Source: Branchiostoma floridae
Lineage: Eukaryota > Chordata > Leptocardii > Amphioxiformes > Branchiostomatidae
Length of the DNA: 64,000 nt
Direction of reading: 5' to 3'
Assembly: GCF_000003815.2 (NCBI RefSeq)
Contig: NC_049980.1
Location: 1,887,960-1,951,959 of the forward strand
Part shown: positions 37,801 through 46,579 of the stretch, piece after piece
Numbering within the stretch: the first letter of the stretch is position 1
Layout of the letters: each line of letters begins with the position of its first letter
The notes under the pieces: generated by a model
Told to the model about the DNA's origin: nothing
What the model saw: only the letters and a program-made list of their open reading frames with translations
Database searches by the model: none
Translations under genes and position numbers: made by a program

Positions 37801-38989
37801 CAACACGAACAGAAAATCAAAATGAATTGTGAGAAAATGAATTTGCGTACCTCCTCCGTACATGGATGCCAGCGTGATGGACGTGATCCAGGACGTCTTC
37901 CCGTAGGTCGTGTCAAAGTGGTCAACAAACTCAAGAAAGAACACGCCCAGAGACCTAAGTAAAAATGGAGCAAACAAATTTATATAAAAGTCTCGATCTA
38001 TTCTGTATGACTTGTAAAGAGAAGTTTCATCTTAGCCTGATTAAATCTCGCAGCCCGCCAAACATCCGCCGGCCCCCGCGGGGAGGGGCGAGTTACAGCC
38101 CTGGACAGCGGAGTTTGTGTTACACAGACTAGTTTCATGTATGCCTCGCCGTTTAGTGCGTAATATTGGACTTTTTTGGGTTGGAAAATAGAACACTAGC
38201 GGTACAGTCAAAACTGCGCAATTGATCATGACCATCTTTACAGATCAGGACCAAATGAGCAATGTGAGCACTAGCTATCATACAATTTTCCCATTGACAC
38301 AAAGCACTAAGAATCCTGCCTATAGTGACTTCATATCCACATGGCCCAGAGTTTATCGGTCCCATTGTTCTCTTTGCCAGTTTTAACTGTATTGCAAGCT
38401 CCTGTCAAACTGTCAAACATCTATGTGCGACAGTTACCTAGCTGTAAACTTTTGTCAGATAAATCACCAACAACTGCAAAGAGAGGCAAAACGAAATTTA
38501 AAAAATTCATACCTCCGTGAAGTATTTACATTTTATTGAGAATTTGCTATCGCTTTATTTAATATTGTGGATTTCACACTTATTCTGTCTGCCCATTCTA
38601 CAGCCTACTAGTACAAGTTTGGAACCGGACCAAGCCAACCTTCCCGTACTGGGGAACAACATTGGACCCGGGCCAGGCAAAAACTTTCTCTAAATTTCTA
38701 ACATCAGCTGACACAACTGCGGACACAAACTAAGACAAAAGAAACAAACACACAGAGACCGAAATCAATAGCTCTGTTTTCACGGAGGTAATAAGACAAA
38801 AACAAGAAAGTACCAATTACCGAACCTTATCGTCCCCGCCGTACAGAAACACACGGTAAACCCGGCCAGGACCACGCACCACCCCCAGCCTCCATCCGGG
38901 GCCTCCGCGCGTTTTTCGGAGGGCCTTTTCATTCCTTCATCGGTTTCGGGCGCTGGGCTGCTCCTTTCTATCGACGACATTTTCTTCAT
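22856..38989 (-). CDS. monocarboxylate transporter-like protein (SLC16 family), 5 exons
   Basis: Coding exons in transcript order are 38989-38826, 37954-37851, 37224-37081, 24769-23933 and 23061-22856. Phases are 2, 1, 1 and 1; the total is 485 codons, or 484 aa. PDGGWGWCVV opens helix 1 (residues 31-40), YFDKRRTLANA marks helix 5, and D318/R322 in GDIIGR is the helix-8 pair typical of proton-coupled MCTs. The hydrophilic N-terminus and a short C-tail (ERDDDRLETVYERL) face the cytoplasm in this family. The third intron spans 12.3 kb, holds the LRR gene on the other strand, and begins with GC instead of GT (ACAG then GCAAGG). The first donor is chosen as AG/GTTCGG because it restores the conserved GTIRSLGVFF. 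A splice acceptor at 39004-39003 suggests a 5' UTR intron. The substrate is unknown. Confidence 0.88.
23089..23282. mobile_element. palindromic MITE in last intron of transporter 2
   Basis: CCCTTTCGTACATTGGACTA and GCGCGGGCGACAGGAAC at the left are mirrored by GTTCCTGTCGCCCGCGC and TAGTCTAATGTGCGAAAGGG at the right. The long arms (about 50 bp) are well preserved, so the copy is fairly young. It starts only 27 bp upstream, in transcript terms, of the last exon. Confidence 0.8.
23696..23875. mobile_element. MITE, CACCTTTATCCGCGGGGTAACC family (copy 2)
   Basis: The left arm TAACGCTAGTTCACCTTTAA and the right arm GGATATAGGTTACCCCGCGG followed by ATAAAGG match the copies at 11597 and 55981. It lies in the last intron of transporter 2, about 58 bp past the donor site of the preceding exon. 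Confidence 0.75.
24790..26735. other. transporter 2 intron 3, proximal part: dispersed repeats
   Basis: The block about 25030-26045 is repeat-derived. It ends in a (CAGA)n run and then ACCTCCATGACATTTCATGG, a foldback signature also found near 35375, 43970, 32465 and 44430. Phrases such as ACCAATCCATCCAGCCGTTC recur at 35290. The segment 26395-26600 repeats 24850-25020 (CTTTCTTAAGTGAGAAT, TTTTGACAAGTTTTCAATAC), an internal duplication about 1.5 kb apart. No exon is seen. Confidence 0.55.
26739..26814. repeat. (AGTG)n microsatellite
   Basis: About 18 perfect or near-perfect AGTG units lie in transporter 2 intron 3. The open frame across it is a repeat artefact. Confidence 0.95.
27415..27610. 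promoter_or_regulatory. hairpin array module (orphan copy) upstream of exon copies
   Basis: Three sub-repeats about 70 bp apart each hold a short hairpin. The clearest is GTGATAGAACCCCTCTATCAC, in which GTGATAGA pairs with TCTATCAC. The third pairs GTGATA with TATCAC. The same module lies at about 27895-28090, 28920-29115 and 30240-30435. In the last three cases it is about 460 bp upstream of an exon start codon. The regulatory role is inferred from position and conservation only. Confidence 0.4.
28361..28450 (+). pseudogene. duplicated first exon of LRR gene (copy 1)
   Basis: This encodes a 29-residue peptide with a signal sequence (MAQNVLLTAMIMMTLLCTSC, then ISDSCPNC), nearly identical to the start of the LRR receptor at 30704. 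After SCPNC the copy breaks off into the start of the next tandem unit, giving one Thr codon and a TAG stop. It could be a dead duplicate, or an alternative first exon if a GT within AATTGTACTT served as donor; that donor is weak. Its flank, with the hairpin array at about -460, is duplicated too. Confidence 0.75.
29382..29471 (+). pseudogene. duplicated first exon of LRR gene (copy 2)
   Basis: The sequence and structure match copy 1 at 28361: 29 codons with an intact signal peptide (MAPNVSLTAMIMMTLLCTSC), then the same break and TAG stop at the same place. The identical breakpoint in both copies shows that they arose by repeated tandem duplication of one unit. No frameshift has accumulated in either copy, so they are either young or still constrained. 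Confidence 0.75.
30704..34267 (+). CDS. LRR and Ig-like single-pass membrane receptor, 3 exons
   Basis: Coding exons are 30704-31013, 31642-31959 and 32928-34267; both introns are phase 1 and GT-AG. The product is 655 aa. A signal peptide (about residues 1-20) precedes a Cys-rich N-cap. About eight leucine-rich repeats follow (for example LRVLDLRHNQISTI and LETLDLSDNLITSL). A C-terminal LRR cap with CTCTLRWL lies near residue 307. An Ig-like region with paired cysteines (FQCEICWEE to YYACNF) spans about residues 365-480. A Ser/Thr-rich stalk leads to one membrane helix (about 551-575) and an 80-residue tail with candidate phosphotyrosines (HTYETI, PYGQAKLSGAYG). The build resembles the LRR-Ig proteins expanded in amphioxus; ligand and pathway are unknown. 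An upstream in-frame Met at 30599 exists, but 30704 gives the signal peptide. The gene lies inside intron 3 of transporter 2, on the opposite strand. Confidence 0.88.
31440..31560 (-). repeat. tRNA-like SINE fragment in LRR intron 1
   Basis: On the - strand an A-box-like TAGTTCCGTGGTTAGCGG is followed by a B box in the palindromic TCGGGAATTCGAATCCCGA (about 31490-31508). The spacing fits a tRNA-derived head. It is not a functional tRNA because the stems do not close in the anticodon region. Confidence 0.55.
32450..32880. repeat. ATGGAGGT/(GT)n dispersed repeat in LRR intron 2
   Basis: CCATGAAAAATGGAGGTATA starts the copy, followed by a GT-rich run (about 32485-32540). Then come blocks such as CATGCTATGGTCTTGATTTC and TATGTAAGGAAGAAGTG, shared with 15990-16090, 43480-43520 and 54085. 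The family appears long and non-coding; a LINE or SINE origin is likely but not shown. Confidence 0.55.
34614..34619 (+). terminator. poly(A) signal of the LRR gene
   Basis: AATAAA lies 347 bp after the LRR stop codon, in an AT-rich context. It is the first canonical hexamer downstream of the stop, so the 3' UTR is probably about 360-370 nt. Confidence 0.6.
34640..36775. other. transporter 2 intron 3, distal part: repeats only
   Basis: At 35140-35390 lies a fragment of the ACCTCCATGACATTTCATGG family, preceded by (CAGA)n. At about 35395-35525 a + strand sequence carries a B-box-like GGGTTCGACATGCC, a possible decayed tRNA-like head. At 36005-36045 there is an end fragment of the GGCCACAGCAAGTA family with TTAATGGATGAC. 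No exon is seen. Confidence 0.45.
36780..37060. mobile_element. MITE, CTAAGGGCACAACCCGCCGT family (copy 2)
   Basis: CTAAGGGCACAACCCACCG at the left and CGGCGGGTTGTGCCCTTAGC at the right bound a 281-bp copy of the family at 20360. It ends 20 bp from the donor site of transporter 2 exon 3 (exon ends at 37081), so it sits at the very start of the 12.3-kb intron. Confidence 0.8.
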
Positions 38990-39009
38990 GTAGCGCAGTG
39001 CACTGTCGA

Positions 39010-39116
39010 AAAAAAAATATTAAATTGTAGACTCCAGTAACAAAATCTTCTTACAGATACAATAACACTAAAGTAGCGTTGTCTCTTTTACCAAACGGGT
39101 GCCTTGTGACCTAGTT
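39010..39116. other. upstream flank of transporter 2
   Basis: On the - strand this is a T-rich tract leading into the acceptor at 39004-39003, which fits the 3' end of a 5' UTR intron. The first exon and promoter are not identified. Confidence 0.35.
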
Positions 39117-39465
39117 TTAGGCCATATTGATCTGATGATATGGATGACATCCGCCCACTCATCAATATTCGGCCGTTTCAAAAAAAGGTTTGGTTTTCAA
39201 CAATACGTTAAATCATACAAAGCAGCTGTAAAAAGAGCAAATATATGCCGCAGTTTGGATAAAAGACGAAAACGTATGCTACTATCTACTAAGAATGCCA
39301 AGGACAATTCCAAGGTCAAAAAATATTTAAGAATATCAATTTAGACAAGGAATCTATTATTTGGTATACCACACTCTGTGTGTCCAGTCATAACGAAGGC
39401 AACGCAAGATCAGATCAGTTTAGGTTCCTAGAGGATGTCATCCATATAATCAAACCAACATGGCC
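39117..39465. repeat. GGATGACATCC inverted-repeat element (copy 2)
   Basis: The left end TAGGCCATATTGATCTGATG, then ATATGGATGACATCC, is mirrored by GGATGTCATCCATATAATC and ACCAACATGGCCTA at the right. The interior is AT-rich. An 81-codon + frame across it resembles one in the copy at 2340, which reflects shared repeat sequence. Confidence 0.65.
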
Positions 39466-39767
39466 TAATTCCAAATCTGAACTACCACCGACCCGTTAGC
39501 AGGTGAGAGCGATCAATAGTAAAGGCGCAGTAAGCTAGCGAGTCATTGGTGATCATTACCGGCGGAAGCGGGGAGTCATCCTCCTACGCAGGGACATCCA
39601 ACGGCGAAACCGCCTGTCTGGATGTACCCTGCTCTTTTAACCGCCACTCTTAGTTCCTGTGGACGCCCCCCCCCCACCAGCTGTCTGGATGTACCCTGCT
39701 TTAACAACCGTCACTCTTAGTTCCTGACCGCCCTGCTTATAAATATCAATTAGCTTGCCTTATATGG

Positions 39768-40829
39768 TCAAGTCAAGTCAAGTCAAGTCAAGTCAAGTTT
39801 ATTGCACAACGATTGCATCAGGTACAATGTATGGCAAATAACATGTATTACAATGTACTAACAACTACAAACCATGACTATACGACGATACAACTCATTA
39901 CCATAACTACATGTAGTACAGGAATGTGAATATAAATGGCGTGTTAACGTAGTGTAAAATACAACTTAAATGATTAGGTCTAATCTGCTATTGTACAATA
40001 CATTCTCTCTTTTTCAGAGCAGTACAAATGTATTGGCCTAGATATGTAGACATGTGGTCTGGACATGACATAAGTAGTTTGAAAATACCTGTGTTTGTCT
40101 TTGGCAATGGTGTACTAGATTTACATGTGATCATATCCATTAATTTTTGTCTCTCTACGGTATATGCAGAGCATGTCATTAGAAAATGAAATTCGTCTTC
40201 AATACCATCTTGACATGACGGACATAGTCTCTGGTTGGCTGGTATATTATGATACCGACCCTTTTCTATTTCCAAGCAGTGTGAACTGATTCTTAATTTG
40301 GTTATGTTAACAACAAAGGCTTTATTATGAATTGACGAAAGGTAATTTTCAAGTGTGAATTGACTTTTGATTTGGGAATAAGTTTTTAGTTTGTTACAAC
40401 TCTTTACTTCTTGTCGCCATCCAGAGAGAAATGCGTCTTTAAGACGTTCTTTGAATATGTTTCCAAAGTGTTTGGCATTAACGGCAGGGTTTAACCAAAC
40501 ACTTTGGAAACCATTCCTGCACAAAATGTCTTGAACGAGTATGATCCAATCTAGTTCTTGTTCAACTGCTGTGTCATATGCCTTTTTTACAATTCTATCA
40601 TTGGGTAGGGTACGTAGTCTAAGCCAGTATTTGATAAGTTGTGTTTGTGTGTCAATAGACAAAGGGAACATTCCTAATTCGCCTCTAATGGCGGCGTTTA
40701 CAGAGCCTCTTGGGACACAGAGTAGCATTTTGCAATAGTTAACATGTTCTAAGTCAGGTATCTCATAGGAAATGGTAGGCTGTTCTAATAAAATATTTCT
40801 ATCAGCTAGGGTTTTAGAGTTATACATTC
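39768..40829 (-). mobile_element. 5'-truncated non-LTR retrotransposon (LINE)
   Basis: On the - strand a 279-codon frame (40827-39988) runs to a stop and is followed by about 190 bp of 3' UTR. This ends in AATAAA and then six CTTGA units (39768-39800). A 3' end made of short tandem repeats in place of poly(A) is a hallmark of CR1/L2-like LINEs. Possible target duplication: AGCTTGCCTTAT (39752) against AGCTTATCTTTG (40830). The 5' end is truncated, as expected for target-primed insertion. Confidence 0.75.
39988..40827 (-). pseudogene. LINE ORF2 C-terminal region (post-RT, zinc-binding)
   Basis: The frame lacks any reverse-transcriptase catalytic motif and begins inside the protein. The region contains TKLRISSHCLEIEKGRYHNI, then LCPSC...DEFHFLMTCSAY. 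This C-x2-C...H-x4-C layout is the small zinc-binding tail found C-terminal to the RT domain in many animal non-LTR elements. The frame is intact over 279 codons, so the insertion is fairly young, but it cannot encode an active enzyme. Confidence 0.75.
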
Positions 40830-40999
40830 AGCTTATCTTTGTACTTCTTATTGAAAACTGAAAAGCCTATTTTCTGATTGGCTGACAGCTGGTTAGTGGC
40901 GACGACCACAGGAACTAAGAGTAACGGTTGAGAAAGCAGGGTACATCCAGACAGGCGGTTTCGGCGTTGGATGTCCGTGCGTAGAAAAATGCAGGGAGT

Positions 41000-41476
41000 C
41001 TACCATGCAGGAACCATCTAGGCTACTTTACTATAAGAAGAACGTTTCAATATAAAAGACACTAATGTCTGCTGATGTAGGTCAAGGAGCTTTTCTCTGC
41101 CATGCTGGTGTCACCTCTCTGAGGATAAACTAAACTGAACTGAATGTATTTATTGATATGTATCATGTGAGAAACAACGATCCATCCACTGTCATAGTTT
41201 CCGGTTCAATCTCTGCATTAACGAGATTTATGGATATCATCAGAAATGTAAACAGCACGATTTAGGAAAGCTTTATGAATTGTCGTTGCTATAATGACGT
41301 TCTTGTTACCATCGTACCATGTAATTGCCCGTGGTTCCATTATATGATATTTGCATCATGGGGAGGATTTTTCATTTTACGTGGAAATAAAATGCCAACG
41401 CCCCTGCGGGATTCTTCTACCTCGTTTTGTTTCGAAAAGACAAGTGACAGGTTAAAGCTGGAATCCGTAGGAGTCG
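41000..41476. other. gene-free interval
   Basis: Nothing was recognised apart from a TGAACTGAATG-type AT-rich stretch. The 71-codon frame that runs into the satellite at 41477 is not credible. Confidence 0.3.
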
Positions 41477-41984
41477 AAATGGTGGTGTAAGTAGGAGCTA
41501 ATTCTACAGTAAATGGTGGTGTAAGTAGGAGCTACTTCTACAGTAAATGGTGGTGTAAGTAGGAGCTACTTCTACAGTAAATGGTGGTGTAAGTAGGAGC
41601 TACTTCTACAGTAAATGGTGGTGTAAGTAGGAGCTACTTCTACAGTAAATGGTGGTGTAAGTAGGAGCTACTTCTACAGTAAAAGGTGGTGTAAGTAGGA
41701 GCTACTTCTACAGTAAATGGTGGTGTAACTAGGAGCTAGCTCTACATTAAATGGTGGTGTAACTAGGAGCTAGCTCTACAGTAAATGGTGGTGTAAGTAG
41801 GTGCTACCTCTACAGTAAATGGTGGAGTAAGTGGGAGCTGCTCTACATTAAATGGCGGTGTAACTAGGAGCTAGCTCTACATTAAATGGCGGTGTAACTA
41901 GGAGCTAGCTCTACATTAAATGGTGGTGTAACTAGGAGCTAGCTCTACATTAAATGGTGGTGTAAGTAGGAGCTACCTCTACTG
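41477..41984. repeat. 34-bp satellite, about 15 units
   Basis: The unit AAATGGTGGTGTAAGTAGGA plus GCTACTTCTACAGT repeats about 15 times head to tail. Early units are almost identical. Later ones (from about 41725) switch to AACTAGGAGCTAGCTCTACATT. So two sub-families are arranged in blocks, which suggests local amplification after divergence. Confidence 0.95.
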
Positions 41985-41989
41985 AAATT

Positions 41990-43080
41990 ACCATGGAAAG
42001 TACACGTACATGTAATGACTGTTAGATGTTATGAGAAACATAACCTCACTTTTCATGAGTAATTTGAACTTGTAATGAAACGTCCAGCCTTGACTGATGC
42101 AGTCCCACTGGCTATGACATGATCGGCAAGCTCGCGTAATGTATCTTTCCCCTCCGACCCTCAGCCCTTTACTGGAAAACGCTCACACATAGAAATTGAG
42201 GTCCCCTGAATGCGCCAGCGCTACCCAGACTGGGTAATGCGACAATTATCTTTGAGGCTCCCTTTCCACTAGACGGTCGATCGCTGAGTGATCGTAGAGC
42301 GAACAAAATTGGATTTGCTTCATTGTTAATCTGAATATGATGTACGAGGCAAAAGTATGATTTAAAAGATAAAACAAACAAAAATGTGAAACTAAATGTC
42401 TTCAATAACCATGACGTTATGCGTTCTCTACGAACGAGGAAATTACACCTGGCTTGTAATATGTCCACATATAGAAGTGGAGCAACATCTACTGGAGGCT
42501 TAAAACAAGCTTGGGAAGAGAGAAGAAAGAAAGAAGAGAAGTCCATACATCACCTTTAAAAAGACAAAGAAGAGTGCATCACCTCGTTGTTGACAAGATA
42601 TTTACCCGCTGTCAGATGCACCCACACATGTCCTCATGCTGAACTACGCGATGCTTCGTTTATTAAAGCTCACATCTGAATACCCGTCTGCGCCGAACGT
42701 TCCGTAGGATGGCTATATCCTGGTAGAACTGAGTAGAAAGGTGTAAGATCGGATGTACAGGAGATGGCTTAGTTGCGGCGTTGCCGATCAGTTGATCCAA
42801 TCATTCCCTGTAGCGGGCGATGGAAAGCAGTACCAGGTCCCCTCGTCTCCAGCACACGAACACGTACCTCTCCCCCTGCCCCACAAAGGAACGTGTTGGA
42901 ATTCAAGCCGTAACTTCATCAGTTAAGGATTTCGGACACCGCCACGATGCCTCAATTTTCCGCTCTACCGAGCAGCGCTGAACGCACTTGTACATGTGTG
43001 AGGATGGGAATAAAATTTTCATTGTCAATAGCGTTCTGATGGTAACAGCTCAGCACTATATGGGCGGCTCTTGATTTATT
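41990..43080. other. gene-free interval
   Basis: No exon is supported. A CCCTTTCCACTAGACGG motif at about 42262 resembles the end of the palindromic element at 60610. The remainder is unremarkable. Confidence 0.3.
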
Positions 43081-43084
43081 TTAC

Positions 43085-43285
43085 ACCGAAACAGCGAAAT
43101 TATCATTTAAAAATGGATTTTTTTTGTCAAGAAGGTTATGTTTTGGGTGCTGTTTGTGAGTCTGTATGTCTATCTATATGTCTTTGGACTGCATAACTCG
43201 AGAAGCTGTATTTGGTAAGTGCGAGGGAACGAAAAAATCAAGTTCGAGTGTGTGTGTGTATGTGTCTGTACGTTCGTGTGCTCGT

Positions 43286-43322
<37 letters not shown>

Positions 43323-43990
43323 CGTGCGTGAATGAGTGAGTGCGTGTGTGTGTGTGTGTGTGTGCGTGCGTGCGTACGTGTGTGTGTGTGTGCGCGCGCG
43401 CGCGTGTGTTCTCTGATGTATGATGTTTGTTCCAGACCGAACCAGAACCGGTTTTTATATCTTTTCGTCCTGGACATACCAGATAGCTTTTGATGTAAGG
43501 AAAAAGTGTGCAGGTTTGGGCTCCCTAGCAACTTGGTCTGGAACTGCAAAGGCACTTTGTTCAAATCTTTCAAGGAGGACCAAATATCATGGAAATCCAT
43601 CGTTCCTATGTTCTGTTATGGTCATTGGAAGATTTTGACAAATTGACCCTGCAGTTCCAGAGCAAGCCGCTAGGGGGCTCAAACCTAAATACCGTCTTCC
43701 TTGCATCACAAGCTATCTGCTACAAAAAAATCAAGACCATAGCATGTTCAGGTCAAAAGATACAAAAAAAAATCGAAGTTCTGCTGCAGTACCAAGGTCA
43801 CACACAAGGGGCCCAAAATTGACCTTTCAAACGCCTACCCACATACCAAATATCATTGCAATCCATCCAGACGTTCTAAAGTTATGCTGACCACAAATAT
43901 CCTGACACACAGACACACACAGACACACACACACACACACAGACACACCAAAAACTATACCTCCATTTTTCATGGAGGTAATGATTATAA
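43085..43990. repeat. long copy of the ATGGAGGT dispersed repeat with (GT)n
   Basis: The copy contains a long GT/GC run (about 43245-43410). It includes blocks shared with 32450-32880 (for example TAGCTTTTGATGTAAGG and CCGCTAGGGGGC). It ends in (CACA)n, then TACCTCCATTTTTCATGGAG. The terminal foldback and the internal GT run are seen in every longer copy, so they belong to the family. Confidence 0.6.
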
Positions 43991-43994
43991 CCTT

Positions 43995-45825
43995 CTTGGC
44001 GAAGTAATAATACTATACCATTAGGCTCTCCCTATAGTATTGTGTGCGAGAAAAAGTGAAAAAAAAAAGGTTTTGCAGTCACAAAATCGCTCGTATTAAC
44101 ACAAACAGCTGTTTGTTGTGATTGGTTACTGACAGAAGGCAGAAAAAAGGACGCACCAGCAAAAACAATAAGGATTTGAGTGACAACATTTCTCATAGTA
44201 TTACGTTGCCAGCTGGGGCTCTAGGGATTGAGCTTGATATGGTAATGACTTCAGGAGGAAGAGCATTACGATAAGATAATCCTCTTAACGCTCAGTAAAG
44301 ACTCAGTGATAGATGTTATACTTGTAGTTTCTGGTCTGGCGTTTGAGGCCCCAAGGCCTCACTCACACTGAGAAAATAGTATCATATTGTGGGCCTCTAG
44401 GTCCATCCTTGCGTTGTAGTTCAAAGTATTACCTCCATGAATGGTGGTATTGTTTTGTGTCTGTGAGTCTGCCTGTGTGGGTATCTGCCGGTTTGTCTGT
44501 TCGTCTGTTTCTGGTTCGACGTGTTACGCTGTGTTGAAGTTTGCCCAGAAACTGTACCGATCCAGACATTGGTTTCCAAGACTGCCGGGAGTGATTGGTG
44601 TGAGGGAGGTTGTAGACAGAACACAAAGCTTGTACTCTAAAAGCCCACTACCTTACAACTGTTTTAACAGGCCCACTTCACATTTCCTACCCTGGGCCCG
44701 GTCGGGCTGTTTGCGGAAGCGAAAAATTAAAGATTTCGCAAATCAATATGCACAATATACGCTGTTGAATTATTTTTGGTCAGTTTCGTGTTGTTGTTGT
44801 TGTCTTTTATATCGCACATATTGTTCCCAAAACTGCCCGGTCGGGTCCCGGAAATGTGACTTTACCTTAAATAGTGTACTGTGATCGGTATTGCCAGCCA
44901 GGGTCTTTAACTTACATAATTGCTGATTAATAACTGTTTGTATTCTTATAATCATATACGTTAGACCTTTCCAGGTGTCACGTGTTTTCCAATGTTTTTA
45001 ACTGTACAGAACATACAATTACTCCCTTGGCCTTGTAGAAAAATTATTAATCATTACTGTTAATATGCTCCGGATGTTTTGGGCTGGATAGATTTTTATG
45101 ACTTTTGTTGTGTTGTTAGCCGGTCTTGGAAAGAGGAAGCTCAAAGTAGCTAGATTTTTGGCCTCCTTGCGGCTTTCCTTTTTGTAATAGTGTGTTTCTG
45201 ATACGTGTGTTTGTCTGTCAGTAATGTCGTTTCTGCATTTCAACCCTGCCCCCCCCCCCTGCACTAAGGGTACCGACAGTGTCAGAGGATATGTAAATGT
45301 ACAATATGACGTCCTCATACATCTAATAGAATAAAATTTGACCTTTATTTTCATACTTTCTGTTTATTACATAACCAAAGCCTGCGAGGTAACATCATTT
45401 CATTTTGAACGTACAACAAGGATATGCTGAAGTTCTCTCCAAGCAACGGTTCGGCTCCGACTGTTTTTGACGTGTTTTAGGCGTATTTATATAGGCCTGT
45501 CTATTTTGTACCGTTTTCTTTATGTTTCGTGAGACAATCTTATATATCACAAACTATAATTTTTTAAATATTTTTTTTAAAAAGCCTGCAAATCAGCAGC
45601 AAAATCCGCACTATGGTGCACTACAGCACACAGTATCGGCCTTCAAGGGGAACTGCCCGCTTATCTACTAGTTCTCGCCAGCATTTCTTTCTTTTTCCAC
45701 TCTATTTGTAGTTTTTATGCGTCAGCAAGTATTACATGTACCTCCAAAAATACATTACTGTTGACTCACGAGGCAAACAACGTGACAAGCACGCGTGTGT
45801 GTTTGATTAGTTATCATACAAATGT
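43995..45825. other. gene-free interval with repeat fragments
   Basis: ACCTCCATGAATGGTGG at about 44430 begins another short fragment of the ATGGAGGT family (to about 44600). A C-run lies near 45250. No exon or RNA gene was recognised. The 147-codon frame at 44441-44884 overlaps the repeat. Confidence 0.35.
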
Positions 45826-46579
45826 AGGTGCAGTCACACGTGCGTGTATATCAGGTCCGTACGAGGTCCGCATTGACATTCTTTTATGCGCAGTCGTGCG
45901 CACAATACGAACCTCATATGCATCTCAATTGTTTGCTGTCAGACTGTCAGCTTTAGGTACGCACAGACCTAAAACTAGCACAAAACGATTGAGATGCGTA
46001 TGAGGTGCAAATTGCGCGTACGACTGCGCATATGAAAAAATGTCCATACAGACCTTAAGGTCTCATTGATGTCTTACTCCGAGTGGGTACCCTAAAATAG
46101 ATCCGAGCCAAAAAATGAACGGCTGCACGGACGCATGTTTTTAGCGGTGAGAAATTCCCTTTTAGCCAGCGGAACTGATCTCAAAAGTTAGATTGGTGAA
46201 AGCTTGTTTGTAACTAAAGACATTAGCAGGTAAAGTTTTGCAGCCGCGCGCTAGGTCGGAGGTACACAGTCGTGGGTTCTGAGTGGTGCGGTTGTACACT
46301 AGCAGCGAAAAAGTGCCTTTTGTGGGGATTGACTAATCGTAGTTTGTAATTGCTATAAAAAAGTTCCTATGTATAGTTTACGTTGGCAATTCTTTCCCAC
46401 GGTATAGGGTAAATGTGCTCGACATAGAATGAAAAATCTGCTGAAGTTTCACGTAGCTTCATTATGAACGCGCCCATTTAAATCACGAATTATAACATAG
46501 AAGTCTATGGGAAGAAAAAACTTATCAATGAGACCTTATAGTATAGCGACTTCATATACACGCTCGTGTGACTGCACCT
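45826..46579. mobile_element. AGGTGCAGTCACAC palindromic element with a nested insert
   Basis: AGGTGCAGTCACACGTGCGT at the left and CGCTCGTGTGACTGCACCT at the right form the outer terminal repeats. Inside, a second inverted pair, AGGTCTCATTGAT (about 46058) and ATCAATGAGACCT (about 46536), bounds an inserted element of about 480 bp. The outer element is related to those at 57108-57316 and 60842-61131 (shared GTCCGTACGAGGTCCG block). Confidence 0.7.

Larger units (their letters stand above)
39577..40991. mobile_element. foldback element, 8-bp duplication, disrupted by a LINE
   Basis: CATCCTCCTACGCAGGGACA at the left and the inverse arm at the right (GGATGTCCGTGCGTAG, then AAAAATG) match the intact 330-bp element at 48209-48538. 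The flanks CGGGGAGT (39569-39576) and CAGGGAGT (40992-40999) are an 8-bp target duplication with one change. The left arm contains a local duplication of its own TTCCTG/CTGTCTGGATGTACC segment. A LINE fragment occupies about 39768-40829. Confidence 0.8.

Noticed and set aside
38821-38825. Alternative donor CG/GTAATT for transporter 2 exon 1
   Set aside because: It gives phase 1 and breaks the frame of exon 2; AG/GTTCGG gives phase 2 and restores the conserved GTIRSLGVFF.
41477-41984. Regularly spaced repeat that could be mistaken for a CRISPR array
   Set aside because: Units are contiguous with no unique spacers, and the genome is animal; it is a minisatellite.
44441-44884. 147-codon + frame with Cys-rich segments
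   Set aside because: It overlaps a fragment of the ATGGAGGT dispersed repeat and has no domain or splice context.
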